A DNA stretch of 64,000 nucleotides from Acutalibacter muris. GTDB taxonomy: Bacteria > Bacillota > Clostridia > Oscillospirales > Acutalibacteraceae. Position 1 is the stretch's first letter. Each line of letters starts with the position of its first letter. Below are positions 20,517 through 29,394 of the stretch, piece by piece. The position numbers and the translations under genes are program-made. Below the pieces are notes generated by a model. The model worked only from the letters and a program-made list of their open reading frames with translations, had not been told where the DNA came from and did not search any database. The stretch is taken from contig NZ_CP021422.1 in NCBI RefSeq assembly GCF_002201475.1, positions 2,232,001 through 2,296,000 on the forward strand, given 5' to 3'.

Positions 20517-21779
20517 TTACAGTTCAAAGACTTTTTTACCCTTTAGATAAGTGATCCGCACCCTGCCGGTAAGCTCCATACCCTTAAAAGGTGTGTTTTT
20601 GCTCCTGCCGTGTAACTTATCCGGGTCCACGGTCCAAGTCTCCTCCGGGTCAAAAAGCACTATGTCCGCCCTCGCCCCGGGCTTTAATGTACCGGCGGGT
20701 ATGCCCAGTATCCTTGCCGGGTTGTTGCTCATGAGGGCTATGACCTCTCTAAGCTCCAGTTTACCACGCAAGGCCGTCCACACGGCGGCAAAGGAGGTCT
20801 CCATACCGATGGAGCCGTTGGGGGCTTTTCCAAAGTCTGCCTTCTCCTCCGGCGTATGTGGGGCATGGTCGGTAGAGATTGCGTCAAGAGTGCCGTCGGA
20901 AAGGGCCCGTATAAGCGCCTGACGGTCCTCTTCGCTGCCCAGGGGCGGGTTCATGCGGCAGTCCGCGTCCCGGGCCTCCAGGGCGCTGTCCGTCAGCAGC
21001 AGGTAGTGGGGGCAGGTCTCCGCCGTCACCCGCACGCCCCGGCGCTTCGCGTCCCTGATAAGCTCCACCGAGCCCCTTGTGCTCACGTGGCAGATATGCA
21101 CCGGCGCGCCTATGCTGGCCGCGGCGGCTATCTCCCTTGCCACCCCGCAGTCCTCGGCGGCGGGGGGTATGCCCGGAACGCCAAGTCTCTCCGAAACAGG
21201 GCCCAGGTTCATGAGCCCGCCCTCCGCCAGATCTAAATCCTCGCAGTGGGCTGTGAACACCAACCCCAGCTTTTCGGCCTTCGCAAGGCCCTCCAGCAGG
21301 CACAGAGAGCTCTGTACCGGCTTACCGTCGTCGCTGACGGCGACAGCCCCCGCCGCTTTCAGCGCCGCCATATCCGTGCACTCCCGGCCCAGCATACCCT
21401 TTGTGACACAGGCGGCTGTGTATACGTTGGCGCAGGCCCTCCCGGCGCGTTCCAAAAGATCCGCCACCAGCTCCGGGCTGTCCATGGGCGGCGTTGTGTT
21501 CGGCATGGCCAACAGGCTGGTAACGCCCCCTGCCGCCGCCGCACGGCAGGCGGAGTACACGTCCTCCTTATGGGTCTGTCCCGGGTCCCGCAGGTGGACG
21601 TGCATATCAACAAATCCCGGCGCGGCTATGAGCCCCCGGCAGTCGACCACCTCACAGCCCTCCGGGTCCAGGCCCTCCCCCAGGGCGGCTATTCTCTCAC
21701 CTTCAATCAGGAGGTCCCCAATAAAATCCAGTCCCTGGGAAGGGTCGATAACCCTCGGTCCCTTCAACAGTATTCCCAC
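20517..21779 (-). CDS. pyrC: Dihydroorotase
   Basis: Zinc amidohydrolase of pyrimidine synthesis, about 420 residues, type I. Metal ligands appear as DMHVHLRDPGQTHKED at the N-terminus, later TAHCEDLDLA and HICHVSTRGS, and the catalytic Asp in ISTDHAPHT. I place the start at GTG 21779 because GGAAAGGAG lies six bases upstream and this leaves a 20-bp gap after the preceding gene. An ATG at 21836 would add 19 residues and overlap that gene. Confidence 0.93.
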   Translation of the reverse strand: MGILLKGPRVIDPSQGLDFIGDLLIEGERIAALGEGLDPEGCEVVDCRGLIAAPGFVDMHVHLRDPGQTHKEDVYSACRAAAAGGVTSLLAMPNTTPPMDSPELVADLLERAGRACANVYTAACVTKGMLGRECTDMAALKAAGAVAVSDDGKPVQSSLCLLEGLAKAEKLGLVFTAHCEDLDLAEGGLMNLGPVSERLGVPGIPPAAEDCGVAREIAAAASIGAPVHICHVSTRGSVELIRDAKRRGVRVTAETCPHYLLLTDSALEARDADCRMNPPLGSEEDRQALIRALSDGTLDAISTDHAPHTPEEKADFGKAPNGSIGMETSFAAVWTALRGKLELREVIALMSNNPARILGIPAGTLKPGARADIVLFDPEETWTVDPDKLHGRSKNTPFKGMELTGRVRITYLKGKKVFEL

Positions 21780-21799
21780 ACAGCGCTCCTTTCCGGGCC

Positions 21800-22576
21800 C
21801 TAGCCCCGGTGTAATATCAGTTCTTCTATATACCATTTTGTCAGCGACAGAAGCTCGCGGCCATAGTAGCTGGGATAGATGATGGGGTCTGTCTCCGCCG
21901 CCAGGCCGCTGGCCGTGAACCCCGCGCTTTCAGCAAGGCGCACTGCCCGGTACAAGTGGAAGCTCTGGCTGACCACCACCACATTTGTATCAAGGCCGTT
22001 CTCCCTGGCCGTCTCCATGGCGTACTCCAGGTTCTCCCTGGTGTTCCGGGACTTGTCCTCAGCAAAGACCCGCTCCGGCTCAAGGCCCCGGCGGATAAGG
22101 GCGTTTCTAGAGGTCAGGGACTCGGGGCAGGGTTCGTTGCTTCCCTGCCCGCCTGTGACTATGCATTTGGACTCTGGGTTCTCCTTCAGGTACTCATAGG
22201 CTCGGTCCACCCGGTTGCTGAGGCTCACCCCCATGCGCTCCGCGCTGTAGACCTGGGCCCCCAGTACGATGACATTTCTTCCAGAGGGAGGCGTCACCGC
22301 CTGGTATGAGACTATCAGCACCGTTAAATACCCCGCCCAGCAGAGGCCCAGGGCATAGAGCACTGCGGCAGTCCTGGCCATTGCCCTTCTCCAGCCGCCC
22401 TTTTCCACCATGCCCTTATACTTCATAGCTATGCCCATACCCAGCCCGCATACGGCGATGCCGAACATGGAGCCCTCTGCGAAGCCGCCGTGCAGCACGG
22501 GCATACAGAACCACAATATTCCTAGGGCGCAGAGAATAATAAACGCCGCTTTCAGCCATTTCCAGTGTCTTTTCAT
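21800..22576 (-). CDS. DUF218/YdcF-SanA-family membrane protein
   Basis: 258 residues. Three N-terminal hydrophobic segments are followed by a DUF218 domain: NVIVLGAQVYSAERMGVSLSNRVDRA, CIVTGGQGSNEPCPES and VVVVSQSFHLYRA. Proteins of this family are linked to envelope functions, but the biochemical activity is unsettled. The gene is upstream of pyrC and probably co-transcribed. Confidence 0.85.
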   Translation of the reverse strand: MKRHWKWLKAAFIILCALGILWFCMPVLHGGFAEGSMFGIAVCGLGMGIAMKYKGMVEKGGWRRAMARTAAVLYALGLCWAGYLTVLIVSYQAVTPPSGRNVIVLGAQVYSAERMGVSLSNRVDRAYEYLKENPESKCIVTGGQGSNEPCPESLTSRNALIRRGLEPERVFAEDKSRNTRENLEYAMETARENGLDTNVVVVSQSFHLYRAVRLAESAGFTASGLAAETDPIIYPSYYGRELLSLTKWYIEELILHRG

Positions 22577-22688
22577 ATCTTCAGCCTTTCTTAATTACCC
22601 ACTCTCTTATATTATACATCATTTTCCGCCGAAGGTAAACTATTCTTTTGCGGTTCCCGGACTTTTTTCCAAATCGCCCCGGATATGC

Positions 22689-22719
22689 AAAATGGCCCCG
22701 GCTGCCGCGGGGTCATTTT
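22689..22719 (-). terminator. Terminator at the end of the his-region transcript
   Basis: A 12-bp stem (AAAATGACCCCG paired with CGGGGCCATTTT, one G-T pair) with a 7-nt loop lies just beyond the DUF3795 gene stop. The A/T arms make it usable in both directions. It separates the his-region transcript from the pyr genes. Confidence 0.75.
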
Positions 22720-22728
22720 ATCGCTATA

Positions 22729-23265
22729 TTACTTATCCCTGCCAAAAAAGCCCCTTTCGCAGGCTTCCCTTTCCGGGCAGTCCTTACAGGCGTATACGCC
22801 CCTTCCTCCGGCGCAGGTCACATTTGGGCACCGCTTATCCTCATATAGAGTGCCGAAGGAGCAGTGGGGATACTGGCTCCGGCAGCCGCCGCACCACTGG
22901 GTATAGGGACAGTCGTCGCAGTCGTTGCCGCATACCCCCATGGGGTCTACGCCCTCCCGGGCGACCTTCACCAGCGCGGCCTTGACTTTTGAGCAGTTCT
23001 CTATGCGCGCGCCGGGCGGGGTGTCGCCGTGCTCCGGGTCATTGGAGTAGCTTTTCAGCAGCTCACAGGCAAAATCCTCACACTCGCCGCAGAATTTTCT
23101 GCCCCGGCTTATAGCGCAGTCCGCCAGGTTGCAGGAACCGTGGAAGGGCTTGCCGCCGGTGGCTATGCAGCCGCCGCAGTTCATAGTTTCCTTAAATTCA
23201 CACTCCGCGCAGCATAGACCGCAGTATGTATCGACAGATAAATACAATTTGTCAAATTCAGTCAC
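22729..23265 (-). CDS. Cysteine-rich DUF3795 protein
   Basis: 178 residues with more than 20 cysteines in CxxC-type pairs (YCGLCCAEC, CGGC, CGECEDFAC, CGNDCDDCPYTQWCGGC, CKDCPEREAC). This is the pattern of DUF3795 and related putative Fe-S or zinc proteins of anaerobes. The start is GTG at 23265 after AAGGAAG, three bases past the preceding gene. Function unknown; its place at the tail of the his transcript may be incidental. Confidence 0.8.
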   Translation of the reverse strand: MTEFDKLYLSVDTYCGLCCAECEFKETMNCGGCIATGGKPFHGSCNLADCAISRGRKFCGECEDFACELLKSYSNDPEHGDTPPGARIENCSKVKAALVKVAREGVDPMGVCGNDCDDCPYTQWCGGCRSQYPHCSFGTLYEDKRCPNVTCAGGRGVYACKDCPEREACERGFFGRDK

Positions 23266-23267
23266 AA

Positions 23268-23654
23268 TTATTCTTCCTTATATACTAGTTTCCCTATCAT
23301 AATAAACCTGTGCTGTAACACGCCGTTTTCGTCGTGATAGTACCCCTGATGGCTGTACATCAGGCGAAAACCCGCCGCTTTGAGCTTCGGGCCCTCATTC
23401 TCTAAATTATATCCCGGATTATCCGGCCGGTTCCTGCCGCCTATCTGCTGGGTGACGAAGAAGCCGTTTTTGCGAAGCGCCCTGACGACCTCGCCCAGGT
23501 CATACTCTGTCTGGTACGCCGTCACCAGATCGAAGCTGCCGTCCTCAAATTCCGGCGTATCCCCGCGTATGTCAAGCCGCTTTATCCCCGGCTTCAGGAA
23601 ATCGCTGACTTTTTGCTCATAGCTCCAGGGGAGCGGACCAATCTGCCATACCAT
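23268..23654 (-). CDS. Methyltransferase-like protein lacking the SAM-binding motif I
   Basis: About 128 residues. The opening MVWQIGPLPWSYEQK and the core FEDGSFDLVTAYQTEYDLGEVVRALRK resemble class I methyltransferases of about 200+ residues in Firmicutes. The glycine-rich motif I and the following acidic loop that bind SAM should lie between them but are missing, so the protein seems to have lost about 70 residues internally. It is probably a degraded or repurposed enzyme. The start at ATG 23654 follows AAGGA; the reading frame itself overlaps the hisE stop. Confidence 0.55.
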   Translation of the reverse strand: MVWQIGPLPWSYEQKVSDFLKPGIKRLDIRGDTPEFEDGSFDLVTAYQTEYDLGEVVRALRKNGFFVTQQIGGRNRPDNPGYNLENEGPKLKAAGFRLMYSHQGYYHDENGVLQHRFIMIGKLVYKEE

Positions 23655-23656
23655 AC

Positions 23657-23980
23657 TCAAGTGTCCTTATCCACCTGGTGGAACTTTTTAAGGTTCCCCT
23701 GTTTTTGGGCCCGGCGCTGGAGCTCGGCTTTTACCTGCTCCCAGGCGATACCCTCGTTGGCCATGAGCACTGTCAGGTGGTAGAGAAGGTCGCTTATCTC
23801 CCCTATGGTGTCCTCTTTCCTGCCGTTTTTTGCGGCTATAATGACCTCGCCGCACTCCTCGGCGCATTTTTTAAGTATCTTGTCAAGCCCCTGTTGGAAC
23901 AGATAGCCGGTGTAGGAGCCCTCCTGCGCGGAAACCTTGCGGTCCAGCACCACCTGATACAGGCTTTCCATAGCGTCCAT
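23657..23980 (-). CDS. hisE: Phosphoribosyl-ATP pyrophosphohydrolase
   Basis: 107 residues, second step of histidine synthesis. The MazG-like motif reads KCAEECGEVIIAAK and EISDLLYHLTVLM, holding the metal-binding Glu/Asp residues. ATG 23980 is preceded by GGAGGAGG. hisE is separate here, whereas many bacteria fuse it to hisI; in this genome hisI is instead joined to hisA just upstream. Confidence 0.93.
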   Translation of the reverse strand: MDAMESLYQVVLDRKVSAQEGSYTGYLFQQGLDKILKKCAEECGEVIIAAKNGRKEDTIGEISDLLYHLTVLMANEGIAWEQVKAELQRRAQKQGNLKKFHQVDKDT

Positions 23981-23981
23981 T

Positions 23982-25073
23982 CTATTTTTCCTCCTCCTTC
24001 TTCTCACCTAAAAGCTCCTTAAAAAAGCACGTCCTGTTGCCTGTGTGACAGGCAGGACCATTGGACTTTACCCTCACCAGCAGCGTGTCGTTATCGCAGT
24101 CGGCAGTAACGCTCACCACCTTCTGGGTGTTGCCGGAGGTCTCCCCCTTGTTCCACAGGGCCGCGCGGCTGCGGCTGTAAAACCATGTATAGCCGGTGTC
24201 GATGGTCTTTTCCAGGGCCTCGCTGTTCATATAGGCAAGCATCAGCACCTCGTTGGTATCCGCCTCCTGTACGATGGCAGGCACAAGGCTGGACTTCACA
24301 AAGAACCGCTCCAGCTCGTCGTTAACCGCCGCCTGGGTTTTTGCCCTCCTCCCGGAAAACTTGTGACAGACCCGGACCGCCGCCTTTAAATCCAGTGTCC
24401 CGGCATACAGCGCCTTGCCCGCTATAGCGCCGTACAGCCCCAGATCGTAGAGGTTGATGATGTCCAAAAGACTGCTCACTCCGCCGCTGGCAATAATATT
24501 GCAGCTTACCGCCCGGTTCAGCTTATCGAGCATCTCCAGGTTCGGGCCGGACTGGGTGCCGTCCTTATGGATGTCGGTGCAGATTATATACTGCACGCCT
24601 ATGCCCTCCATGCGCTTGGCCACTTCAATATAGTCCATGCCGCTCTTTTTCGTCCAGCCCTCTGCGGCGGCAATGCCGTCAATAGCGTCTATGCCAACGG
24701 CTATCCGCTTGCCATAGGCGCACACAGCCTCCTTCACAAACTCCGGGTCCCCCAGTGCCGCCGAGCCCAGTATCACCCTGGACGCGCCACCCATCAGGTA
24801 GTCCTCCACGGTGCGCATACTGCGTATGCCGCCCCCCACCTCCACGTGCATACCGGCGGTCTCGGCGGTGTTCAGTATCAGCTCGTGGTTTATGGGCCTC
24901 CCGGCCTTTGCGCCGTCCAGGTCCACCATATGCAGCCAGTGCGCCCCCTGTTCCCGAAAGCTCTCCGCCGTCTCACGGGGGTCCCCGGCCACTACTTCAG
25001 CCGTCGAATAATCCCCCTGGAAAAGCCGGACACATCTGCCCTCATGTATGTCTATGGCAGGTAAAATAATCAT
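23982..25073 (-). CDS. hisA-hisI: HisA-HisI fusion: ProFAR isomerase plus phosphoribosyl-AMP cyclohydrolase
   Basis: 363 residues with two enzymes in one chain. Residues 1-240 are HisA, a (beta-alpha)8 barrel: [21 protein letters not shown] with the catalytic Asp8, [17 protein letters not shown] and ASGGVSS. Residues about 250-355 are His[37 protein letters not shown], and the zinc motif [11 protein letters not shown] with [13 protein letters not shown]. The join is in frame with no stop or internal start, so it is a real fusion. It unites steps 3 and 4, which are consecutive. Confidence 0.93.
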   Translation of the reverse strand: MIILPAIDIHEGRCVRLFQGDYSTAEVVAGDPRETAESFREQGAHWLHMVDLDGAKAGRPINHELILNTAETAGMHVEVGGGIRSMRTVEDYLMGGASRVILGSAALGDPEFVKEAVCAYGKRIAVGIDAIDGIAAAEGWTKKSGMDYIEVAKRMEGIGVQYIICTDIHKDGTQSGPNLEMLDKLNRAVSCNIIASGGVSSLLDIINLYDLGLYGAIAGKALYAGTLDLKAAVRVCHKFSGRRAKTQAAVNDELERFFVKSSLVPAIVQEADTNEVLMLAYMNSEALEKTIDTGYTWFYSRSRAALWNKGETSGNTQKVVSVTADCDNDTLLVRVKSNGPACHTGNRTCFFKELLGEKKEEEK

Positions 25074-25077
25074 AACA

Positions 25078-26139
25078 TCACTCCTGTGCCTCCCGCCGGC
25101 AATAGCGGTTCAGCAGGTATTCTATATAGTCCTCCCGGCCAAAGAGCCTTTTGCTCTCAGGGTCGCCGCAGTCCCTTACAAGCTCCTTCAGCGGCACTGT
25201 GGCCCGCACATACTGGGCGGGGCTTTTGTCCCCTTTTAGCCGGTCCAGTATCTTCTCCGCGCCGTCGGTCTTTAGATTGCCCAAAAGCCACGGCTCCGAA
25301 GGTACGCCGATGTTGGGCGTAACATTAAATTCACCGTCTATATACAGCACCGCCGGAGCGGTACTGCCAAGGCTCTCCGTGGTATCGTCCTCTATCAGCT
25401 CTCTATAGAGTTCCCGCTCCTCGCGCCCGAAGACCTCCTGTATCGTGCGCTTATTGAAGTGCTTTAGGGTATACTTCGCCAGCTTGTCGGGTATCTTCTT
25501 TAAATCGTCACTTGTGACCCATATGGGATAGAGCTTCTCCCCCTCGCCGTCACAGGAACCCTGGTGCACAAAGCACGCAAAGGGTATGCCTATACCCTCA
25601 CAGCGCTTTTCAAGCTCCAGTCTGTCAATAAGCTCCTCCACCTTATAGAGCTCCTGTACGGTCTGCTTATTGACAAAGGCCTGTATCCTCGGGGCAATGC
25701 CGTTTTCAAGCAGCACGTCTATGGCCTTTAGTATGTCCTGATACGCGCCCCTGCGCCCGGTAAAAGAGTCGGTCAGCTCCTCCCCGCCGAACAGGGTCAG
25801 CTGTACATATTTTACCCCCAAGCCCTTGAGCCAGGGAGCGTACTCCCCGTCCCGGGCCAGCCGCCAGACGCTGGCGAGCTCGAAGCGCTCCGGCGGCCTA
25901 TCAGGCGAGGACAGCTCCTTGCAGAGCTCCCACTTCTCCTTATAGTCGCCCCCGAAGTCCGGCTCCCGGTTCCAGTCGTAGACGGTAAGGGTCTTGGCAT
26001 AGGGCCGGAACGCCTCCGCTACAAAGCGCAGGTCGCTCTCCGTCAGCTTTGGGTTTGGCCGCCAGCCCACAAAGCAGTGGCGGCAGCGGTTTGGGCAGCC
26101 CAGCATATCCAGGACCGCCGATATATTCTCATATTGCAT
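25078..26139 (-). CDS. Radical SAM protein inside the his operon
   Basis: 353 residues. The radical SAM cluster site is CPNRCRHC (Cx3Cx2C) at about residues 15-22, followed by a barrel and a C-terminal region without an obvious SPASM cysteine set. It lies between hisB and the hisA-hisI fusion with 4-16 bp gaps, so it is co-transcribed. No known histidine-pathway step needs a radical SAM enzyme, so the function is open. GGGG supports the start. Confidence 0.82.
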   Translation of the reverse strand: MQYENISAVLDMLGCPNRCRHCFVGWRPNPKLTESDLRFVAEAFRPYAKTLTVYDWNREPDFGGDYKEKWELCKELSSPDRPPERFELASVWRLARDGEYAPWLKGLGVKYVQLTLFGGEELTDSFTGRRGAYQDILKAIDVLLENGIAPRIQAFVNKQTVQELYKVEELIDRLELEKRCEGIGIPFACFVHQGSCDGEGEKLYPIWVTSDDLKKIPDKLAKYTLKHFNKRTIQEVFGREERELYRELIEDDTTESLGSTAPAVLYIDGEFNVTPNIGVPSEPWLLGNLKTDGAEKILDRLKGDKSPAQYVRATVPLKELVRDCGDPESKRLFGREDYIEYLLNRYCRREAQE

Positions 26140-26155
26140 AAAAGTATCCCCTAAT

Positions 26156-26731
26156 TTATAATACCCCTTTGGAGGACAGCACCCCCCCTTCGGTAACCTC
26201 CGCCGCGTCTTTAAGGGCGTGGGCGAAGGCTTTGAACATTGCTTCTATCATATGGTGGGAATTTTTGCCGTATCCGCACCGCAGGTGCAGGGTTATCTCC
26301 GCGTTCATAGCCACGGCCCGGAAGAACTCCTCGGTCATGCAGCAGTCGAAGGCTCCCGTGACCGCCTGAGGGAAGTCCCCCTCAAAGACCAGAAAGGGCC
26401 GTCCGCTGATGTCCAGGGCGCAGAAGCCCAGGGCCTCGTCCATGGGTATAAAGGCGTGGCCATAGCGCTTTATGCCGGAGCGGTCCCCAAGGGCCTCCTT
26501 CAAGGCCTGCCCCAGCACGATGCCAACGTCCTCCACCGTATGGTGACAGTCCACCTCCAGGTCCCCCCGGGCCCTGAGCTCCAGTCCCAGCCCGCCGTGT
26601 ACGCAGAGTGCCGTCAGCATATGGTCAAAGAAGCCGACGCCGGTGGAAATGTCCCGGCTCCCGCCGTCCAGGGACAGCCGGAGCTCTATGTCGGTCTCGT
26701 GGGTCTTGCGGTGTATCTCTGCCGTCCTCAT
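26156..26731 (-). CDS. hisB: Imidazoleglycerol-phosphate dehydratase
   Basis: 191 residues, monofunctional HisB. Metal-binding histidine motifs are FFDHMLTALCVHG, DCHHTVEDVGI and CGYGKNSHHMIEA. Overlaps hisC by the ATGA arrangement. The HAD phosphatase half found in some proteobacterial HisB is absent, so histidinol phosphatase must be supplied by another gene, not seen here. Confidence 0.95.
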   Translation of the reverse strand: MRTAEIHRKTHETDIELRLSLDGGSRDISTGVGFFDHMLTALCVHGGLGLELRARGDLEVDCHHTVEDVGIVLGQALKEALGDRSGIKRYGHAFIPMDEALGFCALDISGRPFLVFEGDFPQAVTGAFDCCMTEEFFRAVAMNAEITLHLRCGYGKNSHHMIEAMFKAFAHALKDAAEVTEGGVLSSKGVL

Positions 26732-27783
26732 CTGGTCTCCTCCAGTATTTCAGCAAATTTTGTAAGGAACGCCCGGTTCTCCTCCGGAGCCCCGCAGGTC
26801 ACCCGCAGGAGCCCCCCGGTGTACCGCACAGCCACACCCCTTTTAAGGAGCTCCTGCTGTACCTCCCTGCCGTCCTCCATGTCCAGGGCCGCAAAGTTGG
26901 TCTCTCCTGGCAGCAGGAGGAACCGCCCCGGGTGCTTCGCGCCTATCTCCGCCAAGCCGCCCAGTAACGCCTTGCGGGATATCATTATCCTCCCTAGCGC
27001 CTCCCTGAGAAGCTCCGGCCTGCTGAGCACAGCAGTTCCCAGGACCTGGGACAGGCTGTTCACGTTGTACGGCGACTTTGCTGCCCGTATGGCATTCGCA
27101 AGCTCCGGCCTTGCCACCGCAAAACCCAACCGAAGGGCCGCCATGCCCATTGCCTTTGAACAGGTGCGAAGAATAATGAGGTTGTCAAAATCCTCCTCTT
27201 CACCCAGCAGACTCTCCCTTGAAAAGTCCATATAGGCCTCGTCCAGCACCACCAGCCCCTTGACCCCGCGCACCAGACGGCGCGTCTGCTCCCGGCGTAG
27301 CACCAGGGAGGTAGGGTTGCAGGGGTTGCTGAAAATGAGCAGGCGCACCTCCTCCCTGTTACAGGTATCTATCACCTGGTCCACGTCTATTGCCCAGCCG
27401 GGCTTCTCAAGTGCTATATGCCGCCCCTCGGCCAGATGCCCCCCCTGGGCGTACATGGAGAAGTCCGGCTCCAAAGTGGCGAAGGCCTCTCCGCCCATTA
27501 AGAAGCCCGAAAAAATCACCGATATAAGCTCGTCAGAGCCGTTTGACGCCACCACATGTCCCGGGTCCACGTTATAATACTCCCCGAAGGCCCGGCAGAG
27601 CTCCGCCGCCGCCGGGTCCGGGTAGCGGTTGAATTTCATCTCATCTATGGCCGCCTTTGCCGCGGCTATGATTTCCCCCGGCAGAGGTAAAAAGGACTCG
27701 TTTGCGTCAAGGCGGACGCAGCCCGGCCCGTCCACCGGGGCATACGGGCTGAGAGCCCGCAGCTTTTCATTTAGTTCATACAT
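26728..27783 (-). CDS. hisC: Histidinol-phosphate aminotransferase
   Basis: 351-residue PLP enzyme of fold type I. VRLDANESFLPLP opens the chain, SNGSDELIS follows, and the PLP lysine is in RTCSKAMGMAALRLGF. The start is ATG 27783 after GGGGAG; a 16-residue upstream extension would run into the preceding small gene. Converts imidazole acetol phosphate to histidinol phosphate. Confidence 0.94.
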   Translation of the reverse strand: MYELNEKLRALSPYAPVDGPGCVRLDANESFLPLPGEIIAAAKAAIDEMKFNRYPDPAAAELCRAFGEYYNVDPGHVVASNGSDELISVIFSGFLMGGEAFATLEPDFSMYAQGGHLAEGRHIALEKPGWAIDVDQVIDTCNREEVRLLIFSNPCNPTSLVLRREQTRRLVRGVKGLVVLDEAYMDFSRESLLGEEEDFDNLIILRTCSKAMGMAALRLGFAVARPELANAIRAAKSPYNVNSLSQVLGTAVLSRPELLREALGRIMISRKALLGGLAEIGAKHPGRFLLLPGETNFAALDMEDGREVQQELLKRGVAVRYTGGLLRVTCGAPEENRAFLTKFAEILEETR

Positions 27784-27794
27784 AATCTGCTCCC

Positions 27795-28085
27795 CTATCT
27801 GCCCCTCCAGCCGTATTCCTTCACGCACCACATGACCGTCTCAAACACATCGTCCAGGCTGTCCTCCGGGCTGATGTACCTGCGCTGGCCGATGCTGTCC
27901 CAATACTCGTTGCCGAACAGGCGCTTTTTTACCGATATCTCCACGTTGCTGTCGTCGAAATACACCTTATACTGTTTTCGCCCCCGGCTGAAGTACAGCA
28001 CGGCGGCTGATTTCTTCTCGCCTATCCACTCCAAGCGCCCCTGGCCGGTCAGCGCGCCGTAGACCTCCTCAAGGGTGTCCATCAT
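27795..28085 (-). CDS. Small protein of unknown function between hisD and hisC
   Basis: 96 residues, charged, with a compact beta-rich look (AAVLYFSRGRKQYKVYFDD) and a C-terminal helix ending VMWCVKEYGWRGR. Its ATGATG start overlaps the hisD stop, and hisC follows after 11 bp, so translation is coupled to the operon. I do not recognise the family. Candidates are a structural accessory or a regulator of the pathway, but nothing in the sequence shows which. Confidence 0.7.
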   Translation of the reverse strand: MMDTLEEVYGALTGQGRLEWIGEKKSAAVLYFSRGRKQYKVYFDDSNVEISVKKRLFGNEYWDSIGQRRYISPEDSLDDVFETVMWCVKEYGWRGR

Positions 28086-29371
28086 TCCTCCAACCGCACG
28101 CGGATAGAGTTAGCGTGAGCGGTCAGCTCCTCTGTCTCGGCAAGCTCGATGATATCCCCCGCCGCCCCCATAAGCGCGTCCTTAGTATAATAGATGAAGC
28201 TGGATTTCTTGATAAAGTCATCCACCGACAGCGGCGAGAAGAATCGGGCCGTGCCGCCGGTGGGCAGCACATGGTTGGCTCCGGCAAAGTAGTCCCCCAA
28301 AGGCTCCGGGGAGTAATTCCCCAGGAAAACCGACCCGGCGTTGTCCAGTCTGCCCAGATACTCAAAGGGGTCCCGGCAGCAGACTTCAAGATGCTCCGGG
28401 GCCAGCTGGTTTGCAAACTCCACGGCTTCCTTCATGTTCTCACAGACTATCACCGCTCCGTAGCCGTCCAGGGCCCTCTCGATGATATCCCGGCGGGCCA
28501 GCGTCTCAAGCTGTCTGTACAAGGCGGAAACCGTGCTCTCCGCCAGTTTCCTGTCGTCGGTTATGAGAATAGCGGAGGCCATGGGGTCATGCTCGGCCTG
28601 GCTCATCAGGTCCGCCGCCAGATACTCCGGGTCCGCCGAACTGTCGGCGATTATCAGTATCTCGCTGGGCCCGGCTATCATGTCTATGTCAACTACGCCG
28701 TAAAGCTGCTTTTTTGCCGTTGCCACAAAGATATTGCCTGGGCCCACTATCTTGTCCACCTTGGGTATGCTCTCGGTGCCGTATGCCAACGCCGCCACCG
28801 CCTGGGCCCCGCCCATAAGGAACACCCGGTCCACTCCGGCCACCAGGGCCGCGGCTATTATATTGGGGTCAGGATGTCCGGCCCGCCCCGGGGGGGTCGC
28901 CATGACTATCTCCCCGACCCCCGCCACCTTGGCGGGTATCACGTTCATTAGCACGGACGAGGGATACCCCGCCGTGCCGCCGGGGACATATACCCCCACC
29001 CTGTGCAGCCCACGGACCCGCTGGCCCATGATAACGCCGTTTGGCTGGGGGTCTATGCGGCTCTGCTGCTTCTGGCGGCTGTGGAAGTCGTATATGTTCG
29101 CCGCCGCCCGCTTCAGGGCCTCTAAAAATTCCCCGCTGCACCGGGCAGAAAGTTCCTCCATCTCCTCCCGGCTCAGCTCCAGCCTGTCCGGGGTCCAGCC
29201 GTCGAATTTCTCTGAGTATGCTTTTACAGCCTCGTCGCCGCCGGTGCGCACGTCCTCTATAATTCTTGCCACCTTCTGTTCTGTCTCCGGGTCCGTCCTG
29301 CCCACACGGAGCTTCAGTTCCTCTATAAAAGCCCGCCGCTCCCGCTCCGTGGCGTTTACTATCTTTATCAT
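28082..29371 (-). CDS. hisD: Histidinol dehydrogenase
   Basis: 429 residues. Landmarks include PGGTAGYPSSVLMN, GPGNIFVATAKK, AGPSEILIIAD, the zinc/catalytic QAEHDP and LAPEHLEV, and GANHVLPTGGTAR. Oxidises histidinol to histidine with two NAD. Ribosome site GGGAGGA is strong. Confidence 0.96.
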   Translation of the reverse strand: MIKIVNATERERRAFIEELKLRVGRTDPETEQKVARIIEDVRTGGDEAVKAYSEKFDGWTPDRLELSREEMEELSARCSGEFLEALKRAAANIYDFHSRQKQQSRIDPQPNGVIMGQRVRGLHRVGVYVPGGTAGYPSSVLMNVIPAKVAGVGEIVMATPPGRAGHPDPNIIAAALVAGVDRVFLMGGAQAVAALAYGTESIPKVDKIVGPGNIFVATAKKQLYGVVDIDMIAGPSEILIIADSSADPEYLAADLMSQAEHDPMASAILITDDRKLAESTVSALYRQLETLARRDIIERALDGYGAVIVCENMKEAVEFANQLAPEHLEVCCRDPFEYLGRLDNAGSVFLGNYSPEPLGDYFAGANHVLPTGGTARFFSPLSVDDFIKKSSFIYYTKDALMGAAGDIIELAETEELTAHANSIRVRLEE

Positions 29372-29394
29372 AGTACCTTCCTCCCTCTTTTGGT

